From positions 1,984,001 to 2,048,000 of the forward strand of contig AP026124.1 of NCBI GenBank assembly GCA_030295235.1: DNA of 64,000 nt. The letters are read 5' to 3'. The notes under the pieces are model-generated. The model saw nothing but the letters and a program-made list of their open reading frames with translations, searched no databases and was not told the DNA's origin. The DNA comes from Fistulifera solaris (Eukaryota; Bacillariophyta; Bacillariophyceae; Naviculales; Stauroneidaceae). The position numbers and the translations under genes were made by a program. Of this stretch, positions 30,558 through 40,932 are shown piece after piece (positions within the stretch are counted from its first letter, which is position 1; each line of letters starts with the position of its first letter).

Positions 30558-31141
30558 GGATATGTTCTGGAGCCATTCAAGTGTGATATAAATTCCCTAA
30601 TTGTGTTCATTCTGAAGGGAAAGCGACCGAATGGCTTGTCGTCCGATCTCTTTTATCGTTTCTAGGTAGCCTTGCCAAAACTGTGAGCCATACCTAGCAT
30701 TGTTTATGTTTGGGTACCGAAGACGGTAGACTACAGTCTAAACGTTGGAGCAGAGATGGGAATATCACCGAGACTCTGTAGAAGATAATGTACTAAATCG
30801 ATTTAAGTAAAATTGTTCGCGCACTATTTATATCAGGCGTGACCATACCCAACGGATAAGATCTCTCCGTTGGATGATATAACTGGACAAATTATGTCGT
30901 TGCGGACTACTTTTGGCCATCTATCTAGTTGTTGAATCATCATCACAAGATTGACCCCGCCGTCTTTTTCTGGAGAATGTTTTTCAACGAATGAATTTGA
31001 AAACGCCTCCACGCTCAGTTGAGGGGACCTTTTTCGAATGGAGGAATCATCGTTTCACGATAAATAATACAGCGTTGCCGCAACATCTTGCTGACTCTAT
31101 CATATTTGGAGCTTTCGTTTAGAAATTAAAAATTGTCGATC
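30558..31141. other. intergenic
   Basis: Between the ferredoxin stop and the next plus-strand gene. No gene or repeat is recognised. Confidence 0.4.
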
Positions 31142-32637
31142 ATGCCGTACAATCGATACAACAATAGCGAAGACGATGAAGATGCGGATGGAGTCGATAC
31201 TATCGTAAGGAATGCAAACATTTTCCTCGACGGAGAATCTGTAATCCTGCCCGAGTCGACCTACGGAGACGACCAATTCGCCGACGATGTGTCTTCCATT
31301 AATAGCTCCATTCATCCAAATAGAGACGTGGTAACTTTTGAAAACGATCTTCCGACCAGCTCGCGACAGCTGAAAATTAAAGGGATCAGCCCACAAACCA
31401 AAGACACGACACCCAGCTTCATCGAAGAGAAGTCCCGAACATCGAAAGATACACGGAGTGTACCGACGTCGCAAAGTCAGCCCACCGAAGTTGCATCATC
31501 CTCATTCGTGCCTTTATGGGTCCGACAGGCACCGACTTGGCTTAAGATTGTCTTTTTTAGTCAGTGTACTGCTCTTGGTCGGGGCGATGGTTCTCGTTGT
31601 CGTGGGACTTGTTTTAGCCATGTCTTCGAATGATGAAGACTCGAATGCGTTGACGGGTGGGGGCAATGGTACCTTTCCGCCCAGTACGCAGACGACGTTG
31701 GCTCCGGTGGCGACTCCTACTATCGACGAAACATTACCACCAACGTTTCCACCGAGTGATTTTCCAAGTACAACGATGCCTTCGCAAATGGACGCGGATC
31801 GTCTCACAATTTTCGTCACAATGGGAGAATTGGGAGAGGAGCTCGAGCAGCTATCGTCGATTCCTACCGCTTCCGGCAATTCGTTTTTAGTGCATTTAGG
31901 AAATTGGAACACCGACATTTTAGAAGATGGATGCGAAGACATTGATTTTGATGAAATCAAAAGTGTTTACTCGGGTTCTTCCGTGCCTGTCTATTTTGTC
32001 GTCGGCGACAGTGAATATGGCGGTAAGTTCAGGTTTGTATTGGGCTTTTAGATTTCGTTTTGTACTAATGGTCGCTTTGTGCTTTCTAGAGTGTTCGGAT
32101 CCAGCCAGTGCACTGGATGAATGGAGAACTAACCTCGTCGGCTACGAGAGCGAGCACTGGGAATCACCTCCTTACCAAGTGTCCCGCAGTGAGCGAAATC
32201 CGGAACTGTTTGCGATAGAAATGGGAAATACTGTTGTTTTGAGTTTGAATGTTGGCCAGGTACAAGCGGATGGGGATGACAGGGAGGCTAGCAGAGTATC
32301 GAACGAAAGCTTGAGATGGATTGCGGCTCTCTACGAGCAGAATTGGGAAGTCCAGCGCAATTTCATTCTGCTTTCTAGTCAAATCTTTCCCGGGAATGAT
32401 GACCAAAGTACACGTTTTTTTGAAAACTTGCTAGCCGAAATTCCGACGTACGATCTAATCCAATTTTACTGGATCCAAGTAGGAGACGAGCAGAACCTGG
32501 ATATATTGTCGCAGTACGATGATATCGAAAATCTTGATGTTATAACAGTGGTCAATCAGCCATGGCCATTACTCCGAGTTGTGATCAACACTTCAGATGT
32601 TGCTGAAGAACCAATAACATTTGGTTACGCTAACTGA
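31142..32637 (+). CDS. single-pass membrane protein with calcineurin-like phosphoesterase-type domain
   Basis: A type II membrane protein. The cytosolic region of ~130 residues is acidic and Ser/Thr-rich. It is followed by one membrane span (LLLVGAMVLVVVGLVLAM), a Thr/Pro-rich stalk (TIDETLPPTFPPSDFPSTT) and a C-terminal domain. That domain carries LVHLGNWNTD, VPVYFVVGDSEYGECSDPAS, NTVVLSLNVGQ, and then RNFILLSSQIFP, arranged like a metallophosphoesterase, but metal-ligand His residues are mostly replaced, so activity is doubtful. One extra T lies in the T6 run at 31553-31558, just before the span. A 67-nt GT-AG intron (32023-32089) joins DSEYG to ECSDP. The family seems common in diatoms, but its role is unknown. 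Confidence 0.65.
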
Positions 32638-32674
32638 GAAAGTAGCAAGAGGTAATCTATTAAATTGTCATGTT

Positions 32675-34991
32675 TTAATCTCTGTCCTCGACGCGATAGG
32701 TGAGCCATTTCGGCGATTCCCGAGCCATTTCCGTGAATTCTCTGTCAGTTGGCATCGTACTCTGCAAGAACAATTATAAGTTAAGGACATGTTGGATCAG
32801 CATCGCAATAAAGAAAACGCAATACTCACTTTAATGTGACCGAGCGGGAAGTAACAGCTTACGAAATTACCAACCATCGGAAACGATTTCATAGGCTCTG
32901 AAATTGCCACGCGGTTATATACATTGCCTTCTGTCACGGCTTTGTCTTCAGGAAGGAAATACGCTATATCGTGATTTTCACAAAAGGAAATGAGACCAGC
33001 ATTTTCGGGGTCAATCACAAGCGCTACCTGGTCGCATGCATTGGTCACATGGAACATGATCACTATCGGTGCAACAACGTCCCACAGAGTTGTATCGGAA
33101 CAAATCAGGAAAGTTTTTGACTGCACGGGGGTCTTTGCAGACCCCACAGTGCCGTCCTGGATGTACCAAAACCTTCTTTCGGATTGATTTGGGTAGCATC
33201 CCTAATGTAATCGATGATGGTAAAGCAGTATCCTTGGACAAATGGGTCTTTTATTTGAGCAAGGAGCGTCTTGACACTTTCTGTGTAGGAATCATCCATT
33301 TTTAGGTCCTTAAGATAGTCCAGCGAATATGACGCATCGTAAGATGGATTGGAACTTGGTACGACGACTGGAAACTTGGTGTAGTTTTTCAAATCACTCC
33401 GCGGAGGGAACTCTCCAAAGATTTCTGCCTCTTGAGGGCGTGCTTGGCACGTCAAAGCAGGCGGCATCTCTGGGGTGTCACAGCTACCAACTGTATTCAC
33501 AACCATCCCCGTCCTTTCAAATAACCGTAGGAGCAGAGGCATACTGTCTTTTCGAGGACCATTAACGGCCAAGCTTATAGGCTGGTTTTCGTTGAGCCAG
33601 TTCGCGACACGATCCAAGTTAGAATCATCCTCAATATCTAGCTTGGAGAAATCCACGACTACCTTTCTCCAGAACTCATTGATTCCTGCTTGCGGCAAGT
33701 TATCTTCGATCTTGATGTATGCGTCAACTTCCTTATGAACATGGTAGCCTATACTTGGACGCTGTGTTCCTTTATGCTGGGCAAAAATCCCAGCAAACAC
33801 AGATTTCTTAACCGCTTCGGTACCAGTCTCGAGTGGTTGTGTATGATCAAAAATCGACATGAGATCGCCATCTTGAGCGGTCTTTGGAACAACACAATGA
33901 CGTAAGGCTGTACATTGACCCGAACTCTCAATTGTCGCGCTGATTTGGATCGCGTTCTTAACGGCGTCAGTGAGTTCTGTGGCCACCATCGTGTTGGGAC
34001 CTCCCGTCGATGCAATTACTTTGGGATAAGATTTCATGATTTCGGCGGCCAATTCCCTGGAGGATGTGGTGTACAAGTTGCCCGTGTAATTCTCACATGA
34101 CTTAGTAATGTCTTTGATATCCTCTAGTGAACACGACAAAAATGTGATCATACCCGGATCGATACCGTGCTGCACGCATAGTTGAACCAACAGTTCCACC
34201 CATCGATAAGCATGTTGTGCCGTGTTGGTCCTTCCGAGTATAACACACGGAATTCCAACTTCCAGCGAGCGTATCGTCTTGCGAAACAAATCCAGAAAAT
34301 TAGTAAAATTGGAAACACAACTCACGTAGATTGCTTGCCGATTTATGAGAACTTTTCCATGGGCTTCATCTCGCAACAATAAATCATTCAAACGTTGCTC
34401 CACCACATTGGCCATGATGGCTTCCTCAATCTCGGTGATACCATCTTGCTTCATGAAATCAAGACACTGGTTGCCGATCAAGAATCCGGTGTACTCATCT
34501 GACAGTAATATCTTTTCAATTTTGCGCATCGGTTGCCGGAGATCTTTGTAAGGAGAATCAAAGTCTCGAATGTGTTGTTTGAGCATTTCGACCTGTTCTG
34601 GTGATGCCAGCCATTGGGAACCATTTTCCTCACCCAACGCGTTGATTGTTGTCACCATTGTTCCGCCTTTTAGTTTTTTTACCGTAGAGTATCGTTGTCA
34701 TCTATAATATGATTGTGTAGTGTGCCAGCCAGAAGGAAACGCTCGGTGAGTTCAGTGACGACAGATTTGATGGTGTGTTGGTCGGTCACTTACGGGAGAA
34801 TCGTACCACAACTGACGATCAAAAGCGTCCAAATAGGTCAAAGCACTTTGGCGGAGTCTCGCAGGATCGGGTGTGGGAAGGTTATTGAAGCAAGCCGCAT
34901 ATTCTGTGGTACCAAAGTGAAAACTCATCGTACGACGGCTTCTGTAAAAAGGATTACAACGAGGAAAGACGGACCGCAACATTCGACTCAT
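32675..34991 (-). CDS. divergent aldehyde-dehydrogenase superfamily protein
   Basis: A protein of about 720 residues. Exon 1 (34991-34794) has a basic start (MSRMLRSVFPRCNPFYRSRR), a possible mitochondrial presequence; a start at 34928 would remove it. The introns are 34793-34702 and 32829-32762. ALDH-fold landmarks: GIPCVILGRTNTAQHAY (cofactor-binding strand), VIASTGGPNTMVATELTDAV, and SATIESSGQCTALRHCVVP, where the Cys after GQ (near 33,915) is placed like the catalytic thiol. The C-terminal ~170 residues (TFLICSDTTLWDVVAPIVIM, ending TYRVEDRD) do not match a usual ALDH end. Single-base breaks: an extra A (T7 run on the plus strand, 34674-34680) and a missing one near 33168-33171. The substrate is unknown. 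Confidence 0.7.
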
Positions 34992-35458
34992 TCTTAACTA
35001 AAGTAGTGTGTTGAAGAAAAAGCAGAGAAGGATGTCGAACTAGTTCAAGCTGTAAACGATGATTGTGATAGCACATTTGCGTTCCGAAGAACAGTTGCTT
35101 TGCAGAAGCGGTGTCAAAGATTTTTCTCTGTTCGGATTTTATAGCGGTATCATACATCATCATACCGCAAAACTGTCCCGCTCGTGACTCAGAATCTTAG
35201 CATCCCATTCCGATGCCGTGCTTTTCTAGCCTAATAAAAGGTGTCGCTAACATTCACGTCAGGTGGATGTTGGCTTTCAAAAGCTGTGTAGCAATCTATA
35301 ACCATTGTTTTACGAAAGTCTTTTTAACCAAGGGGACGTTTTCAGAAGTCTTTCTTATTTCGATAAATCGTTTCTATATTGCGTGACCTGTACACGTGAA
35401 ATACTCTAAAATTCGAATTAATTAGGCCGACGTTTGACGCTAAAACCTTACAATATTT
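34992..35458. other. intergenic
   Basis: Region between the 5' end of the ALDH-like gene and the 3' end of the cyclodeaminase-like gene, both minus strand. No gene is recognised. Confidence 0.4.
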
Positions 35459-36031
35459 TTATTCGTCCGGTTTTAAAAGCTCATCTTCAGCTTGTCTTAT
35501 CTCTTGCAATAGACCATGTAGTCGTTTTCTTTCATCGACGGATGGCTTGTTCACCATGACCGTCTGAAAAGCAGCGCGGGCGGCCCCGGCTAGTTGATGA
35601 ATACCAACTTTAGCATCCGATATTATGTTGGGGTTGCAATGTGGTAAAAATTCTTGAATTGCTAGAATATGTGAATGGCATTTCTCAACCAGCGTCGTCG
35701 GTACAGCGAGCGCTCTGGCTTCAATGCTCGCCTTGTCCTCGTCGGATAACGAAGAATCTTTCCAGGTTCGTTGAAGATCGGCATAGGCTTCAGCATCGTC
35801 ATCGGCTACCTTCAATAAATCCTCCAGATGGATAGAATCGATCAAAGCCTGCGCCTTGGCTGCCGCGCCACTTTCGATATCTTTCTTGCGTTGTGTGTAA
35901 GCCGCAGCCATACTCGCCGCGGAGGCGCCAATCGCCGCACCCACCGCCGCTGCCGCGCCACCTCCGGGAGTTGGTTGTTTGGCGGCTAATGAGTGAACAA
36001 ATTTACCGATCTGTTGAGAAGAAGTCGCCAT
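35459..36031 (-). CDS. formiminotransferase-cyclodeaminase-like protein (cyclodeaminase domain)
   Basis: A 190-residue stand-alone cyclodeaminase/cyclohydrolase domain. In animals this domain of FTCD converts 5-formimino-THF to methenyl-THF; bacterial relatives act in methenyl-THF hydrolysis or serine-cycle-like pathways. Signatures: SLAAKQPTPGGGAAAAVGAA at residues 13-32, then ASAASMAAAYTQRKKD; the PTPGGG loop is the diagnostic feature. DDDAEAYADLQRTW and a helical end (LLQEIRQAEDELL) follow. The start at 36031 is chosen because homology begins there; the frame stays open 49 codons upstream without a leader-like sequence. It is intact and intronless. The formiminotransferase domain is not nearby. 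Confidence 0.88.
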   Translation of the reverse strand: MATSSQQIGKFVHSLAAKQPTPGGGAAAAVGAAIGASAASMAAAYTQRKKDIESGAAAKAQALIDSIHLEDLLKVADDDAEAYADLQRTWKDSSLSDEDKASIEARALAVPTTLVEKCHSHILAIQEFLPHCNPNIISDAKVGIHQLAGAARAAFQTVMVNKPSVDERKRLHGLLQEIRQAEDELLKPDE

Positions 36032-36317
36032 TGTCAAGGGAATTGTGAATGTATTGTAGTCCGAATGAATAATCATTACCTGGTACCGTACCAGTACACC
36101 CAGGTATAGCTCGCGGCCGTCGTCATCTCGAAATTCACGGATGCAAAACAGACAACTAAGGTTAGTGCTAGTTCTCAAAAAGTTCTTGTCAAAATAGTTC
36201 GCCTAGCTGGGGTGAGAAAAATAAAAGGCCGACCTGAAATTTCTATATGAATAGCTTATTGCCTCGTTCTTGGCATTTTCATGCCTAAGAACGTTTTCAA
36301 GCATTTTGGCTATTTGC

Positions 36318-39184
36318 CTATAACATCATCTCCGATTGATCGTCATCGGAGTCTTGAGACGTCCCCGATTGTGCCATGTCTTCATCGGAAGCTTTTGCAA
36401 GAAACTGCTCATTTTCTTCGTCATCGTCAGCAGCACCGCTTTGATTATCGGACACTTCCGAATGCAATCCAGGATCTTTATCCATCGACTCCACGTTATC
36501 TACCTCCATTCTTTCTTCACCTCTCCCATTTGGAGGGATTTCAAAATAGGGACAAAGAAATTTGATGAATGTTCCCAATTTTTGTTGATCCGCCAAATGA
36601 CGACTTCCGTCCATTGCGTTTCGTCTGCAAACTCTTCAAACGCCGTCTGTATCGTAGAAACATTTAACTTCACCGGCCACAGCTTGCTGACTGCGAGCGG
36701 TGCGTCCGTTGCCCCATTTCCATTTATTATGAAGCTTTCCAGTCCTTTCGTCAAAGTATCGACGAGATTTGTATCGTTACCAAGCAACGAAAGCAGCAAT
36801 TTTCTCAGAGGACCGTCGAAAAGCTTATTACTATCACAGCGCCCCTCTATGCATTCCTGAAGAAGGTTACCAGCATGGCTAAAGTCCCATTTTGAACTAT
36901 TGCAGCGTTTTTGGTGATGCTGCATCGCAAGCGGGTCCGGCGTCTGGAACCAAACCGAGCCTGGTGCACGGAAGGCTAGCGGTATACCGCTACACATTTG
37001 ACACATCCAGTATGGCTGTTGTTTCGTCGACACGTTGACGAAGCCATGAGCATTGAAACCGTCCATCGTTTGACATTCTGTTACGATATTAGAAGAAGAG
37101 ATTGATTGTAAGCGCTCAAACAGTCGATTGAAATATTTTCGCTGAGAACCAAATTGCAGACTAGCACACTGAACGGAGTGAATCTTCCTCGTCGCCACCA
37201 AGGCTTGCTTCACGTCAGTTGGGAGGTAAGTGCAATTTAGAAAGTGATTGTAGTAGCTCGAATTGAGTGCTGAAGCATAGTTGTCTGGAGCTGAGGGGTA
37301 GGATCGACCCGAAGGAGAAACTTGACACTCGCGGTCATGACAGTGTATGCAAGACAACCCATAAAGCTGAGATCTTGTTGGATTGTTCGGACCGACTGCT
37401 TTGAGCTGACGCATGGCCAGGAAGACGTAATCAGACACAAGACTCCGATCCTCGGGTCGAATCAAAAAATCGTTAACCGCGGGGTCCCAATCTCTCTCCG
37501 CGCCTTGTAGCACCGTTTGGGTTTCTTGGTCGTCGACAATTGGGTAATTGGGCGCATTTTCCATTTTGCTAGCCGTGACTATTGGTGCCGCCGCTCTTGC
37601 GTCTGTACTTTTAGTTGGTGGCGACAAAAGACCTTGTTCTAGCGGCAAACTTGCAATGATTGGTGCCATCTCCTCCTCTGTTTTATCGTCAGCGCGAATC
37701 CTTTCCCATAAGTCCTGCATGAATTTCCGTTGAGAACCGTACGGTAACTGAACCAATTGTCTCGTGTGTAAACGCTTATACTCGGTGAGAGCTCGTTTTG
37801 TTGCCTGGGGCATGTGACGACACTTTTGCACATGTGCCCAAAATGAATTCATAATCGATGATACCATGTTGTCAGCAGCCGAAGGATAGGATCGAAAACA
37901 CTCCATTGTATCCGCGCAATGACGACATGAGTATCCCGCCAATCCTACATGTACTCCCTTTGCCCTTTTACCTCTCGAGGATATATCGGAAGGAAGAGCA
38001 TTGCAGGTTTTCATCTGCCGAACTGTGAGGAACATAAAGTCTGTTACCAGAATTTTTTGCTCAGCTGTACACAGATTACTTTCATCTAGGTCAGCAATGG
38101 CTTGAGCCAGCACTCTTTCCGATGCTTCATCTGCGTTTATTTTCGTTGCAGTTGCAGCGGACGATGACACCACCTTCGCTGGTGATGCGGTAGTTGAAGA
38201 ATCTAGACCATCGTAGTCATCGCCGCCAGTCGAGTGTTGGTGAATCTGGTGCTGCTGCCTTATCGTTTCCAAGGGCAATGGTTCCAAAGAAAGATCCCTT
38301 TCAAATCGCAAGCCGTCATCTGTATCGGTAAGACCTATTCTCTTTGCTGCAAGAATGTAATACAGAGGAACTGAAAAAGCACTTTTGAATCGTTTCGATG
38401 ATAGCTCAGATTGTTGTTGAATAAAATCGAGTTCCTGACGTGCAACATTTGACATATACTTGCAATTATGTTCGAAATGCAAAGTCGGCTTTTGTGTGCA
38501 GATGGTATGTAAGCTGTTCACGTTTGTTGGGTATGACATTGCTCCTATCGGCCAAGGATCCTTCACGGATCGGCGTGCTGCTTTGCAGTGAATACACCTA
38601 ATTCCAACTCGTCCTACCGTGACAGCACGTCTTCCCGCCTGAAGAAGTGACGCGTCTTCTACAGTTGCAGAAAAGAATTCAAATTGTCGCCGAGTCCAGG
38701 TCTGTAAAGGTGACAAGTAGAAGCTGTCGTCTGCCATTGCCATCGAAATCACTCCTTCGTACCATCCTTCGTCGCGATGAGATGCAAGTGCAGACGGAAT
38801 AGTGTCAGGGTGAATATCTATCATACAGCTATCTTCGACTTTGATAGCAACGCCCTCTTTTAATCCAAGTTTCGCATTCACATCAATACGCAGACGTTTT
38901 GGTTGCTCAGTTTGCTTTGCCAGTGACGATGTAACTGGCTCTATTTTCACAGTTGATGGGATCAAGTACGGATCAGGCACCTTTGCTTCTGAATCTTCGT
39001 CTCCGTCATTGTAATTCATAGTCAATAGAGTCAAAAAAGAGGGATATCCCTTTGCGCGTCGAGCAGCCCGACGAATCTTGCGACGACGCTGTTTGCGTTC
39101 TTCATATTCAATTTCTTCCGAATCACTTCGTACCCGCAAAGCCGGCGGTTCTTCTAGAATTTGAACATCACTGTCATCATCCAT
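36318..39184 (-). CDS. large protein with four C-x2-C...H-x3-C modules
   Basis: About 955 residues, probably nuclear: an acidic start, then an Arg/Lys-rich segment (KQRRRKIRRAARRAKG). Four zinc-finger-like modules recur, with Cys pairs at residues 197/200, 420/423, 612/615 and 728/731, each followed about 25-40 residues later by His-x3-Cys (first copy slightly different). Modules 2 and 3 share GYSCRHC or GLSCIHC, SYPSAxDN, and a following YGSQRKFMQDLWERI or FGSQRKYFNRLFERL helix; each is preceded by a helix of the MRQLKAVG type. This looks like internal duplication of a metal-binding unit in a family I know only as uncharacterised diatom proteins. The C-terminal tail is very acidic. One A seems missing at 36579-36583, which moves the tail into another frame. 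Confidence 0.7.
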
Positions 39185-39624
39185 CCTTCAAACTGCATTG
39201 AATAGGTACAACAAGTAACAATCCAATGACGGATATTTATGGTTCTCTCGGTTCATTTCAAAAATTGCATCGGCAAACAGGACGCGCACCGCACAATCAG
39301 GAGTGCCGCTCGAGCGATCACGAGAGAGTGCTGCAGTCACGCATCGCATCGACTAAGCTGCGTGAGGACAGGGAACAGGGAGTCATGACGTGGGTCGGGT
39401 CTTGTTTTCGTTATTAACACAAGTTCAGTCTTGTTCATGCCAGCTTCAGCTAAAAAAATCACTCTTAGAAGGAAGTAGTACGTATTAGTACCGGTTAGGG
39501 CCGCCTTTCTTCTCTTCACATTTTCCCGACAAAAATTCCCTCCAAACGACTGCCACATTTTTCAAAATGAAAATCATGCATAATCAATGCCCATCACTTT
39601 CAATGAAACCATTTCACTCGAACG
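39185..39624. other. intergenic, divergent
   Basis: Between the C2HC-repeat protein and the secreted Cys-rich protein. No gene is recognised. Confidence 0.4.
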
Positions 39625-40407
39625 ATGACGAAGTTACTCAAATCGCTAACAGTATCCTCGGTGCTTGTTTCTGTATCGTGGGCGCAGAACGATGTCACGA
39701 CTAGCACATTGCCCGAAATGACAGAGCCGTTGTGCAGAATGGATGGCGATCGGTTGACATGTAGCAACATCATGTCAATGATGGAAGATATGAATGGGCA
39801 TCCCGTTCTTATATCATCAAGTGTTTCATGTGCATCAAGTCCATCAATGTTTGATTTCCGACAAGCGGAAGGCTGTACATGCACGGCGCAAGTTACGACT
39901 GGAACCGAAACTAAAACCTGTGGTTGCACGGTCTGCCCCGCCGGCTACGGAATCAATCCACTAAGCGTCGATTGTGGAGACCAAGAAGATCCCTACGTCA
40001 TGGATACTTGCACATCATTGGACTGCAATTTTGATTGCAATGGAAAATGCTCTGGTAGCTGCGATGTCGACCCTCTCCCGACAGAATGCGCAAGTTTGTG
40101 TTCCAGAGACGGGCATATTTCCGAGTCGGATGAATTTATAGAGACCCAATCAGATATTCCATCCGAGATTCCTTCGGATGTACCGTCGGACGTTCCATCC
40201 GGCCTGCTGTCGGACATACCATCCGATGTGCCCACAATAACGCCCACTCTGTCTCCCACTTTGACTCCAAACATTCTGGCTCAAACTACTCCATCCGCTC
40301 CATCTTCGTCCCCGGTTGCTCTAGATGTCATTAGCGGCTCATTCAGTCTGCACAGAATGGTTACTTTTGCCCTGTCGACTGCAACAGTCATGTTCTTCAC
40401 TTTGTAA
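39625..40407 (+). CDS. secreted Cys-rich protein with Pro-Ser-Asp repeats, probably GPI-anchored
   Basis: A 260-residue surface protein. The signal peptide is MTKLLKSLTVSSVLVSVSWA, cut before QNDVTT. The next ~140 residues contain about 20 Cys (CTCTAQVTTG, CGCTVCPAGYG, CNFDCNGKCSGSCD), probably a disulfide-rich module. A low-complexity stretch (residues about 180-210) repeats IPSDVPSD-type units, typical of diatom wall or adhesion proteins. It then has Thr/Pro/Ser-rich spacing and a hydrophobic C-terminus (MVTFALSTATVMFFTL), as in GPI-anchor signals. It is intact and without introns. The function is unknown; extracellular location is the firm inference. Confidence 0.75.
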   Translation: MTKLLKSLTVSSVLVSVSWAQNDVTTSTLPEMTEPLCRMDGDRLTCSNIMSMMEDMNGHPVLISSSVSCASSPSMFDFRQAEGCTCTAQVTTGTETKTCGCTVCPAGYGINPLSVDCGDQEDPYVMDTCTSLDCNFDCNGKCSGSCDVDPLPTECASLCSRDGHISESDEFIETQSDIPSEIPSDVPSDVPSGLLSDIPSDVPTITPTLSPTLTPNILAQTTPSAPSSSPVALDVISGSFSLHRMVTFALSTATVMFFTL

Positions 40408-40932
40408 TGATAAATTTTTAAAACAACATAACTCGATCTGTAAGAGCTCATCGCAACGGAATGGGTACAACACTAAGATGATGTCGGCTGTCTGATGGAG
40501 CGCGCTGCATGCACACAGGTAAGCATGAAGTTTCATTCCCTGGTATTCGATTGGAAAGTACCATTTAGCGCAATACCGCACGCAAAATAGGTCGAATAGT
40601 GATAGAACTATCATAACTTAGTCCTTAGGGTTGTATTTCGTGATTTGGGGCATGCTGTGGTGCAAAACGTCCGGGGTTCAAGTAGCTCATGCAAATGAAA
40701 TTCGGTCAATATTTTCCCGGGACTGAACATGGTAGTATGGTAGTATAGTAGACATAACCTGGTACCGGTAAATACCGGTACCGATGGGATGAGCTGCGGC
40801 ATCAATGAATATGAGGTGCAAAAACGAAAGTGTTCTGCGTTATCTACTCGCATTGTTCTCAGCATCCATTTGCAAAGTGATGAATCAAGCACATTGACAA
40901 CATGTTACAATTGAATCAATGAGGAATATACT
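40408..40932. other. intergenic with GGTACC hairpin
   Basis: Between two plus-strand genes. It carries a perfect 22-base palindrome (40761-40782). No gene is recognised. Confidence 0.45.
40761..40782. repeat. perfect inverted repeat, arms GGTACCGGTA / TACCGGTACC
   Basis: Ten-base arms with a two-base AA spacer, about 150 bp upstream of the MRS2-type gene. Related TACCGGTA or GGTACC sequences recur in other gaps. Confidence 0.8.

Noticed and set aside
40660-40710. tRNA-like T-loop (GGGTTCAAGT)
   Set aside because: No matching stem, anticodon arm or acceptor pairing could be drawn around it.
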